Source: Kiritimatiellia bacterium (GTDB lineage Bacteria; Verrucomicrobiota; Kiritimatiellia; RFP12; UBA1067). From it: 9,137 nt of DNA. The stretch spans positions 1-9,137 of the forward strand of contig JAGOBZ010000111.1 in NCBI GenBank assembly GCA_017999015.1, written 5' to 3'. How positions within the stretch are numbered: position 1 is the first letter of the stretch; each line of letters opens with the position of its first letter. The translations under genes were made by a program, and so were the position numbers. Positions 1 through 5,000 of this stretch are shown one piece after another. Under the pieces are notes generated by a model that worked only from the letters and a program-made list of their open reading frames with translations, was not told the origin of the DNA and did no database searches.

Positions 1-170
1 CATACAATGTCAGCGGCGAATACAGCATGATCCATGCGGCTGCCGAACGCGGCTGGGGGGATCTGTACGGCATGGCCCGCGAAGCATTGGCCGCGCTCGA
101 CCGCGCAGGCGCCGATCTGCTGCTCTCTTACTGGACGCCGTTCTACCGTGACCTGTTCGGTCGCCACTAA
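1..170 (+). CDS. hemB: Porphobilinogen synthase (delta-aminolevulinate dehydratase), C-terminal end only
   Basis: This is the last 56 codons of a gene entering from the left edge; the reading frame starts at base 3 and ends at TAA 168-170. The enzyme condenses two 5-aminolevulinate molecules into porphobilinogen, the second common step of haem and other tetrapyrrole synthesis, in the cytoplasm. The visible part begins YNVSGEYSMIHAAAERGW and continues with REALAALDRAGADLLLSYWTP. These match the conserved end of the family: the VSGEY/FxMI segment that helps form the active site, and the RAGADxIxTY strand near the C-terminus. The protein ends about where HemB normally ends, with a slightly extended tail (FYRDLFGRH). 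The catalytic lysines and metal ligands lie outside the window and cannot be checked. A run of seven T follows the stop (174-180), but the only nearby inverted repeat (GACC/GGTC around 152-165) is too weak and too far away to call a terminator. Confidence 0.9.
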   Translation, partial: YNVSGEYSMIHAAAERGWGDLYGMAREALAALDRAGADLLLSYWTPFYRDLFGRH

Positions 171-326
171 CGGTTTTTTTAAAGGAGGAAGGATAAAGGA
201 GGAGGGAGGAAGAGACTTTCAGCCCGGCGCAGGGGAGGGACCAGCGTCTGCTCGTCCAGCCGTTGAGCATGCAAGGGGTTGTCGGCTGTCCCCGCAACCC
301 GCAACCTGAGACCACACGTTGTTGCC
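171..326. other. Convergent intergenic region with purine tract and hairpin
   Basis: This gap separates two converging genes, hemB (+) and the ferredoxin gene (-). Bases 181-217 are almost pure purine on the plus strand, with repeated AGGAGG-like units that resemble ribosome binding sites; no plausible start codon and reading frame follows them. Bases 276-300 form a hairpin: GGGTTG-CGG pairs with CCG-CAACCC, with one bulged T and a six-base loop. It has no T-run on either side, so it is not a standard intrinsic terminator, although a position between convergent genes would suit one. I see no gene here. Confidence 0.5.
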
Positions 327-1031
327 TCACAGTACGCCTGAGTGAAGGATCCTGTCTTTCTCCGCCTGGTCGAATTTCTGCCGGTCGATCAACCCCTTTT
401 TCGCACGGCGCTCCGCAAGCACGCGCATGGGGTCGTTGCCTAGCGCGTCGGCCAACGCCTCGGGCGAGCGCCGTTGCGGGGTTTCAATCTCGCCGTTCAA
501 CTCCGCTTCAGCGCAGAACGGGAAAATCAGCGCAGCCTCCGGACAAAGCCGGGCGCAGGCGGGACAGCCCGTTTTGCAGTTGAGCGGAGCCGTGACGCGC
601 ACGCGCTCTGCCGGGACTGCACGGGGTTCCTGGGCGTAGGCTGAGAAGAGGCAGTAATCGTGGCAGGTGCCGCAGCCGCTGCAACGCGTGCGGTCGATCA
701 CCGGGTACCACGGCACCCCATATTCACGCTTGAGCGCCTCTCGATCGAACGGCAGCGCGATCCACTCGATGTCCAGCTCGTCGCAGGCCACGCCGCCGAA
801 CGCCAGCAGCGCCCGCACCGCGCGCGGTCGCGACCCCGCCACCACAAACGAGGTTTCGCCCGCAAAGCATGCGGCAAGCGCGCCGTCCTGAGGGTGCAGC
901 GCATGTTCCGCCAGGTCGTCGAGACGCATGACCGCGCCGGCGGTCACGTTGCAGTGCGCCGCCAACACGGCGGCGCCGTCTACCAGCAGGCGGTCACGCG
1001 CACCTAATGTGGCGAGGATGGCTCTCGGCAT
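327..1031 (-). CDS. Dicluster (2x[4Fe-4S]) ferredoxin-type protein, function unknown
   Basis: This 234-residue protein appears to be a soluble electron carrier or redox adaptor. Two cysteine motifs are visible: C117-x2-C120-x2-C123-x3-C127 and C152-x3-C156-x2-C159-x3-C163-P. In a ferredoxin fold the fourth cysteine of each motif completes the other cluster. The second motif has three rather than two residues between its first cysteines, and the first lacks the usual proline after its last cysteine. Residues 1-100 carry no cluster motif and look like a small alpha/beta domain (ILATLG, FVVAGSRPRAVRALL). Residues 107-127 (PWYPVIDRTRCSGCGTC onward) and 151-171 (NCKTGCPACARLCPEAALIF) resemble a ferredoxin family I recall from PVC and Bacteroidetes genomes; its role is not established to my knowledge. 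The tail after residue 180 is polar and basic. A modest AAAGGGA ribosome binding site lies six bases before the ATG. It follows the mraY-like gene by 36 bases and is probably the last gene of that operon. Partner and substrate cannot be named. Confidence 0.85.
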   Translation of the reverse strand: MPRAILATLGARDRLLVDGAAVLAAHCNVTAGAVMRLDDLAEHALHPQDGALAACFAGETSFVVAGSRPRAVRALLAFGGVACDELDIEWIALPFDREALKREYGVPWYPVIDRTRCSGCGTCHDYCLFSAYAQEPRAVPAERVRVTAPLNCKTGCPACARLCPEAALIFPFCAEAELNGEIETPQRRSPEALADALGNDPMRVLAERRAKKGLIDRQKFDQAEKDRILHSGVL

Positions 1032-1067
1032 GCAGATCCCTTTCCGGCCGCGTCCGGCGGCCTGCGG

Positions 1068-2189
1068 CTAACGGATTTTGACGAGGATGACGAAGAGAAG
1101 CGGCGTCAGGAAAGATTGGATCAAGACAAACCGCATCAGGACTTGGGCGTTGCTCCAGTGCATGTTCTTACGGCAATGATCGTGCAGCGGGAACCTCACG
1201 CTATGCAACACTTTGATGAGCGTGTGCTGACGCGACGCCGCTTCCAGAGAGAGGGTGTTCGGCGGACGCACGTCGAAGCCGATACGGCGGAAGGAGCGCA
1301 GCAGGACGAGCTTGAAAAGGCCGGTGCCGCCGTTCACCAGAATGACGGGCGAGACGACCACGATCAGGAACGGGTTGCCGGCCGCCAGCACGGCCACGCC
1401 GACCAGCATGCCCAGCAGGCGCGATCCGGCATCGCCCATCAGCACGCGGCTCGGCTCGGCATTGTGCCACAGGTAACCGGCGAGCGAACCGGCCACCGTC
1501 GCCACCAGGATCGCCCAGCGCGCGCCGTCGGGATTGTGCGGGATCAACAGGTAGTCGGCGATCGGCCGGTAGCCGACCACGCCGTACAGCAAGCCCGCCA
1601 GTGCGAACAGGGAGAGCAGCGTCAGCGATCCTGCGAGCCCGTCTACGCCGTCCGAACAGTTGGTGGCGTTCATCGTGAACCAGAGCAGAAGCGCCGCACC
1701 CGGCACGTAGCATCCCAACGGTATATCAACCGCGTGTTTGAAGAAAGGCAGCCACACGTAAGAGCCATGCTCCATGTAGAGACAGTAGGCCGCGCCCAGC
1801 GCCACCGCCAAGTCGAGCAGGCCTTTTTTTAACTCGCCCCAGGGCAGCTTGCTGCGGTCATCCAGATAGCCGAACAACATGCTGAGGTAGAGGCACAGCA
1901 CGGTGCCGAGTTCCCAGAAACCCATGGGCACAAAAAGCGCGAGCACCGGTATCAGCAGCAGCGCCATCAGCACGCCGGCGCCGGTGGGTTTGCCGGCCGA
2001 GACGCCACCGCCGTCGGCGGCCAAAATCTTGCCGCGGTCAGTGGGCAAACGGTTCCACAGCCGCGGCAGGAAACTCCAGATCACGAGGCCGCCCGTCAAG
2101 GCGCCTGCCGCCAGCAGCATCAAGTGTGACGAGAACAGGCGGAAAGGTCCCCACACTTCCGTCAAATAAGGTGCGATCCAGTACAACAT
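1068..2189 (-). CDS. mraY: MraY-like phospho-N-acetylmuramoyl-pentapeptide transferase
   Basis: This 373-residue polytopic membrane protein belongs to the polyprenyl-phosphate N-acetylhexosamine-1-phosphate transferase superfamily. MraY moves phospho-MurNAc-pentapeptide from UDP to undecaprenyl phosphate on the inner face of the membrane, making lipid I for peptidoglycan. Visible family motifs are KPTGAG (67-72, the usual TPTMGG position), the paired aspartates D110-D111 in GYLDD, MNATNCSDGVDGLAGS (173-188), MGDAGS (251-256) with D253 as the probable catalytic or magnesium-binding aspartate, and PLHDH (334-338). The last replaces the HHH motif of typical MraY. HDH together with the length and the NxxNxxDGxDGLA motif favours MraY over WecA/TagO, but a paralogue with another sugar substrate is possible. 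Roughly ten hydrophobic segments are seen. The gene sits outside any visible dcw cell-wall cluster. The ATG has an AAGGAG site six bases upstream that overlaps the stop codon of the methyltransferase gene, so translation of the two is probably coupled. Confidence 0.82.
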   Translation of the reverse strand: MLYWIAPYLTEVWGPFRLFSSHLMLLAAGALTGGLVIWSFLPRLWNRLPTDRGKILAADGGGVSAGKPTGAGVLMALLLIPVLALFVPMGFWELGTVLCLYLSMLFGYLDDRSKLPWGELKKGLLDLAVALGAAYCLYMEHGSYVWLPFFKHAVDIPLGCYVPGAALLLWFTMNATNCSDGVDGLAGSLTLLSLFALAGLLYGVVGYRPIADYLLIPHNPDGARWAILVATVAGSLAGYLWHNAEPSRVLMGDAGSRLLGMLVGVAVLAAGNPFLIVVVSPVILVNGGTGLFKLVLLRSFRRIGFDVRPPNTLSLEAASRQHTLIKVLHSVRFPLHDHCRKNMHWSNAQVLMRFVLIQSFLTPLLFVILVKIR

Positions 2190-2195
2190 CGTCCA

Positions 2196-2201
2196 CTCCT
2201 T
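2196..2201 (-). promoter_or_regulatory. Ribosome binding site of mraY-like gene, overlapping upstream stop codon
   Basis: AAGGAG on the minus strand lies six bases before the ATG at 2189. Its first two A bases are the last two bases of the TAA stop (2200-2202) of the homocysteine methyltransferase gene. This layout suggests that ribosomes finishing the first gene assist initiation on the second, and it supports one transcript for both. Confidence 0.75.
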
Positions 2202-3099
2202 ATCTGGCCGTCTGGCGCAGGTTTTGAACCGTGCGCGCTATGGCCGCGATATGGGCCGGCGTCGTGCCGCAACAGCCGCCGATGAGTGTCGCGCCGGCTT
2301 CAACCAGTGCCCCAACCTTCGAGGCCATCTCTTCCGGCGATTCGCGGAAAACCGTTTCGCCGTCCACGAGTGTCGGCATGCCGGCGTTCGGCATCGCGAT
2401 CAAGGGCACCTGTGCGGCAGCGCGCAGCCGCCGGATGACCGTCACCATCGCGTCCGGCCCGGTGCCGCAGTTGGCTCCGATGATCTGCGCGCCTGCGGCC
2501 AGCGCCCGCTCGGCAAACTGCTCCGGAGTCACGCCCATCATCGACGCGAAGCCGCCGTCCGGCTGCGGCTCGAAGGTGAAGCTGGCCAGACAGGTCAGCG
2601 AGGTGGTCTCGCGCACCGCGCGCACCGCGACGCAGCACTCCTCGATCGCCATCATGGTCTCAACGATCACCGCATCCGCGCCGCCGGCCGCGAAGGCGCG
2701 CGCCTGCTCGGCGAAGGCCGCGTAAAAATGCTCTTCGGTCTCGTCGCCGTAAGGCTCCATGAAGAGACCGGTCGGCCCCATACTCGCCATCACGTATTGA
2801 CTGTCCCCGGCCACTTCGCGCGCCAGCGCAGCGCCGGCGCGATTGATCTCCGCCGTCCGGTCGGCCAGCCCGTAATGCGCCAATTTATAGCGGCTGCCGC
2901 CGAACGTGTTGGTCTCCACGATCAGGCTGCCCGCCGCGCGGTATGCGGCATGTACCGCTCGCACCTGGTCCGGCCGCTCCAAACACCAGAGTTCCGGACA
3001 CTCGCCGGGGCACAGCCCGCGCGCCTGCAACTGTGTGCCCATTCCCCCGTCCGCCACCAAACATTCAGAAACCGCCCGTTCCTCAAGTCGCTGCATCAT
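2200..3099 (-). CDS. Homocysteine S-methyltransferase family protein (stand-alone zinc domain)
   Basis: This 299-residue cytoplasmic enzyme belongs to the homocysteine methyltransferase family, which includes the first domain of cobalamin-dependent methionine synthase (MetH), BHMT and MmuM. These enzymes bind zinc through three cysteines and methylate homocysteine to methionine. The cysteines are present: C211 in GANCGTGP and C276-C277 in GGCCGT. The N-terminal homocysteine-binding loop DGGMGTQL (17-24) and the strand motif VETNTFGGSRYKL (61-73) are also clear. The length fits one complete TIM barrel. The folate, cobalamin and reactivation domains of full MetH are absent from this gene and its neighbours, so the methyl donor cannot be read from sequence; S-methylmethionine, betaine or a separate corrinoid protein are options. 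I chose the ATG at 3099 because GGGGAG lies six bases upstream and because the 39 residues of an upstream in-frame extension (to 3216) do not resemble the family. It heads the cluster with mraY and the ferredoxin. Confidence 0.88.
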   Translation of the reverse strand: MMQRLEERAVSECLVADGGMGTQLQARGLCPGECPELWCLERPDQVRAVHAAYRAAGSLIVETNTFGGSRYKLAHYGLADRTAEINRAGAALAREVAGDSQYVMASMGPTGLFMEPYGDETEEHFYAAFAEQARAFAAGGADAVIVETMMAIEECCVAVRAVRETTSLTCLASFTFEPQPDGGFASMMGVTPEQFAERALAAGAQIIGANCGTGPDAMVTVIRRLRAAAQVPLIAMPNAGMPTLVDGETVFRESPEEMASKVGALVEAGATLIGGCCGTTPAHIAAIARTVQNLRQTAR

Positions 3100-3210
3100 T
3101 GCCCGCTCCCCGCATCTTTTGCCGCGCCAGACTTCAACCCGGCAAACGCGCAGGGCGAAGGCGCCTTTAAAAACACCCCCATCGTAGCACCCCGGAAGTG
3201 CGGGATAAAG
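3100..3210 (-). promoter_or_regulatory. Leader of the methyltransferase-mraY-ferredoxin operon
   Basis: This spacer lies between the HU terminator and the methyltransferase start, so a promoter for the three-gene cluster is expected here. The best match I can see is weak: TTTATC, 17 bases, TACGAT (about 7 of 12 consensus positions), with a T/A-rich stretch (GTTTTTAAA) just beyond. No riboswitch-like structure is evident; in particular I could not build an S-box or cobalamin fold from so short a leader. The promoter call is a guess from position more than from sequence. Confidence 0.25.
3106..3111 (-). promoter_or_regulatory. Ribosome binding site that sets the methyltransferase start
   Basis: GGGGAG on the minus strand lies six bases before the ATG at 3099 (nine before a second ATG immediately after it). 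It supports the internal start over the longer frame opening at 3216, whose first codons lie close to the HU terminator and encode unrelated residues. Confidence 0.6.
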
Positions 3211-3250
3211 CCGCAAAACAAAAAGGTGCCGCGCTTGCGCGCGACACCTT
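3211..3250 (-). terminator. Intrinsic terminator of the HU gene
   Basis: On the minus strand, 3250-3239 pairs with 3234-3223: AAGGTGTCGCGC against GCGCGGCACCTT, 12 base pairs with a single U-G wobble, closed by a GCAA (GNRA-type) tetraloop at 3238-3235. A T-rich run (TTTTTGTTTTG) follows directly. It sits 26 bases after the HU stop codon. This is a textbook rho-independent terminator and isolates HU from the downstream methyltransferase cluster. Confidence 0.93.
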
Positions 3251-3276
3251 CAAAAAAGAGAGTGCCGGTCCGTCAA

Positions 3277-3576
3277 TTACTTGCCGAGAACAGCATCTTT
3301 GGCGGCTTTCGCCAGACGGAACTTGACGACCGTCTTCGCCGGAATTTTGATCGCCTCGCCGGTGGCGGGGTTGCGGCCCTTGCGCGCGGGGCGCTTGACC
3401 TTGATCAACTTGCCCAGACCCGGGAGCATGATGCCCTTCGGATCCTTCGCGCCAGCGTAGGCGATTGAGAGCAGCGCATCATACAGCGCGCCAGCTTGCT
3501 TTTTGCTGATTTCACCAGCCTCGGCAAGGGCGGCCATGATTTCGCTTTTCGTCTTCGGCGTTGCCTTTTTAGCCAT
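3277..3576 (-). CDS. HU/IHF-family nucleoid DNA-binding protein
   Basis: This 99-residue basic protein binds and bends DNA as a dimer and helps compact the nucleoid. It has the full family layout: an N-terminal helix-turn-helix body (KSEIMAALAEAGEISKKQAG, 10-29), a central GLGKL turn (53-57), a beta-arm with the signature GRNPATGE (67-74) including the DNA-intercalating proline P70, and the C-terminal strand and helix (KTVVKFRLAKAAKDAV). A lysine-rich start (MAKKATPKTK) adds a few residues compared with E. coli HU. It has a strong AAGGAG site seven bases before ATG, an AT-rich upstream region and its own terminator, which suggests a well-expressed single-gene unit. Tyrosine recombinase reactions often use HU or IHF as architectural helpers, so its position next to xerD is suggestive, but a functional link is not shown. 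It cannot be assigned to HU-alpha, HU-beta or IHF by sequence alone. Confidence 0.95.
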   Translation of the reverse strand: MAKKATPKTKSEIMAALAEAGEISKKQAGALYDALLSIAYAGAKDPKGIMLPGLGKLIKVKRPARKGRNPATGEAIKIPAKTVVKFRLAKAAKDAVLGK

Positions 3577-3724
3577 AAGTTTACTCCTTTTTTTGCAGGG
3601 AAACTAACCCCACAACAAGTTAAACCATAATCTTTTTTTCCGAATAAGCAACCCCAAAAACAAAAAATGCCAATAATATTTAGTGTTTTTGCCTTGCTTT
3701 GTGTTTGGCAAAGCATTCCGTATT
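3577..3724 (-). promoter_or_regulatory. AT-rich HU leader and promoter region, with post-xerD hairpin
   Basis: This 148-base gap is far richer in A and T than its surroundings. A candidate promoter on the minus strand is TTGGCA (3673-3668), an 18-base spacer and GCTTAT (3649-3644); the -35 matches five of six consensus bases, the -10 only three. An AAGGAG ribosome binding site lies at 3589-3584. Just after the xerD stop, 3715-3709 and 3701-3695 form a perfect 7-bp inverted repeat (TGCTTTG/CAAAGCA, seven-base loop). It is not followed by a T-run, so its role as a terminator is doubtful. A longer pairing, TGCCAA with TTGGCA followed by six T, is also possible, but it would close a loop of about 36 bases. 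Confidence 0.4.
3584..3589 (-). promoter_or_regulatory. Strong ribosome binding site of HU gene
   Basis: AAGGAG on the minus strand, inside a run of seven A followed by GGAGT, with seven bases to the ATG at 3576. The match to the anti-Shine-Dalgarno is near perfect and fits the high translation expected of HU. Confidence 0.8.
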
Positions 3725-4618
3725 TCAGGCGCGCGGATGAAATCGGGCATGTGTCGTACGCGCCTGGCCGTCGTCGACATGCGTATAGATCTGTGTGGTG
3801 GCGATGTCGGCATGGCCGAGCATCTCTTGAATCGCGCGGATTTGCGCACCGTGCGCAAGCAGGTGGCTGGCAAAGCAATGCCGCAACACGTGGGGTGATA
3901 TCGCGTGTGCGAGTGCAGCCTCTCCCGCACGTTTGCGCAGCATCGCGAACACGCCCTGTCGCGTGAACGCAGCGCTGCGCACCGTCAGATACAGCGTGCT
4001 TTGCGCCGCGTTGCCCCGTGCCAGCCGCGGGCGCGACTCGGCCAAATAACGGCGCAGCCATGTGTCGGCTACCGCGCCCAAAGGGATCAGACGCTGCTTG
4101 TTGCCTTTGCCGATGCACGAGACCACGCCATCGTCGAGCCGCACATCGCTGAGCCGCAGCGACACCACTTCGGACACGCGCAGCCCGCACGCATAAAAAA
4201 GTTCGAGCATGCTGCGGTCACGCACGGTCAGCGGCGCGTCACCGTCGACCGCGGCCAGCAGGCCCGCGATCTCCTGTTCACTCAAGGTGCGCGGGAGCAC
4301 GCGCCCTTTCGCCGGTGCGCTCATCAAGGCGGCGACATCGGCCGGGATCACACCTTCTCCGGCAAGAAAGGCAAGCAACACCTTGATGGCGATCAGACGC
4401 CGCGCGCGCGTTGACGCGCGAAACCCCAGCTTCCGTTGCCTGTCCAGAAAAGCGGCCACCTGCCGGCGCGTGACCGCCGCGAATGTCGCTGTCGTTCCGC
4501 CCTCTTCCAGAAACGTGACGAAGGCCGCCAGATCCGCAGCATATGCGGCGCGCGTGTTTTCGGAAAGCCCACGCTCATAGGCGATGTGATCCAGAAATTG
4601 TTCAACCTGTGCGCGCAT
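3725..4618 (-). CDS. xerD: Tyrosine site-specific recombinase XerD
   Basis: This 297-residue cytoplasmic recombinase would work with XerC at dif to resolve chromosome dimers during cell division. Residues 5-85 form the SAM-like core-binding domain (QFLDHIAYERGLSENTRAAY); residues about 105-290 are the catalytic domain. All six active-site residues are visible: R147 (ACGLRVSE), K171 (GKGNKQR), H243 and R246 (SPHVLRH), H269 (MLGHADIATTQ) and nucleophile Y278 (IYTHV). The spacing is one residue off the E. coli XerD numbering (R148, K172, H244, R247, H270, Y279). The C-terminal HARFHPRA resembles the XerD end (HHPRA) more than XerC, which decides the name. Its length fits a housekeeping Xer protein rather than a phage integrase. 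The start lies 12 bases after the lipoprotein gene stop; no clear ribosome binding site is seen, so translational coupling is likely. Confidence 0.9.
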   Translation of the reverse strand: MRAQVEQFLDHIAYERGLSENTRAAYAADLAAFVTFLEEGGTTATFAAVTRRQVAAFLDRQRKLGFRASTRARRLIAIKVLLAFLAGEGVIPADVAALMSAPAKGRVLPRTLSEQEIAGLLAAVDGDAPLTVRDRSMLELFYACGLRVSEVVSLRLSDVRLDDGVVSCIGKGNKQRLIPLGAVADTWLRRYLAESRPRLARGNAAQSTLYLTVRSAAFTRQGVFAMLRKRAGEAALAHAISPHVLRHCFASHLLAHGAQIRAIQEMLGHADIATTQIYTHVDDGQARTTHARFHPRA

Positions 4619-4630
4619 ATCGCACCCGCA

Positions 4631-4942
4631 TCAACGTGCAGGCGCGGGCGGAATGGCTTTGATGCCGTTCGCATCGTACCCGGCTTCGGCAATCGCGATT
4701 TCGATGTTTTTGTGAGCGACCACCAGGGAGTCGTATCGCACTTTGACCGTGCGCCCGTTGATGTCAAACGCCAGCTTTTCTTTGTCGACACCGCCGAGTT
4801 GCGATAAGGCCGAACGGACCTTCTGCACATCCGCGTCGCTGGCCATCGCCGGCACCCGGACCTCCATCTCACGAACGTCCGACACGCGGCAGCCCGCCGC
4901 GAGGCCGAACATCATCGCCAGCAAAATAAAGACATTTTTCAT
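4631..4942 (-). CDS. Small lipoprotein with an HMA-like domain lacking metal-binding cysteines
   Basis: This 103-residue protein has a lipoprotein signal: MKNVFILLAMMFGLAAGC, with a hydrophobic stretch and the lipobox LAAGC giving C18 as the lipidated residue. Residues about 25-92 look like a heavy-metal-associated (ferredoxin-like beta-alpha-beta) fold: MEVRVPAM, helix DADVQKVRSALSQLGGV, strands LAFDINGRTVKVRYD, helix HKNIEIAIAEAGYDANGI. Typical HMA domains have GMTCxxC in the first loop; here the loop is PAMASDAD and C18 is the only cysteine, so copper or zinc binding in the usual way is not expected. The start is placed at ATG 4942 because the signal peptide begins there; an in-frame extension to 5200 overlaps cotH and looks like shadow sequence. 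No clear ribosome binding site is seen. It follows cotH by 58 bases and precedes xerD by 12. A TolC-type gene two genes upstream hints at an envelope metal or efflux context, but this is only inference. Confidence 0.75.
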   Translation of the reverse strand: MKNVFILLAMMFGLAAGCRVSDVREMEVRVPAMASDADVQKVRSALSQLGGVDKEKLAFDINGRTVKVRYDSLVVAHKNIEIAIAEAGYDANGIKAIPPAPAR

Positions 4943-5000
4943 GCGCCGATGATACTGAAACCCGCGTGACATGCGCAAACGGAAACTGATAGGGATGGCC

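Noticed and set aside
181..217. Several AGGAGG-like sequences suggesting a small plus-strand gene after hemB
   Set aside because: They are part of a long purine tract; no well-placed start codon opens a frame with protein-like content, and the frames run into the opposite-strand ferredoxin gene.
1116..1832. Plus-strand open frame of 238 codons antisense to the mraY-like gene
   Set aside because: Glutamine-, histidine- and arginine-rich translation with no motifs; a shadow of the MraY-like frame.
3100..3216. N-terminal extension of the methyltransferase gene
   Set aside because: The 39 extra residues precede the family's normal start, begin close to the HU terminator, and are replaced by a better-supported ATG with GGGGAG upstream.
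2224..3468. Plus-strand open frame of 414 codons across the methyltransferase and part of the HU gene
   Set aside because: It spans two well-supported minus-strand genes and the terminator between them; its arginine- and histidine-rich translation has no domain character.
3405..4190. Minus-strand frame of 261 codons overlapping xerD and HU
   Set aside because: Out of frame with both genes, which have complete catalytic or DNA-binding signatures; no ribosome binding site or motif supports it.
3277..4618. XerD next to HU as an integrase plus accessory factor of a mobile element
   Set aside because: XerD length, active-site spacing and C-terminal end match the housekeeping recombinase; no attachment-site repeats, tRNA, excisionase or cargo genes are visible.
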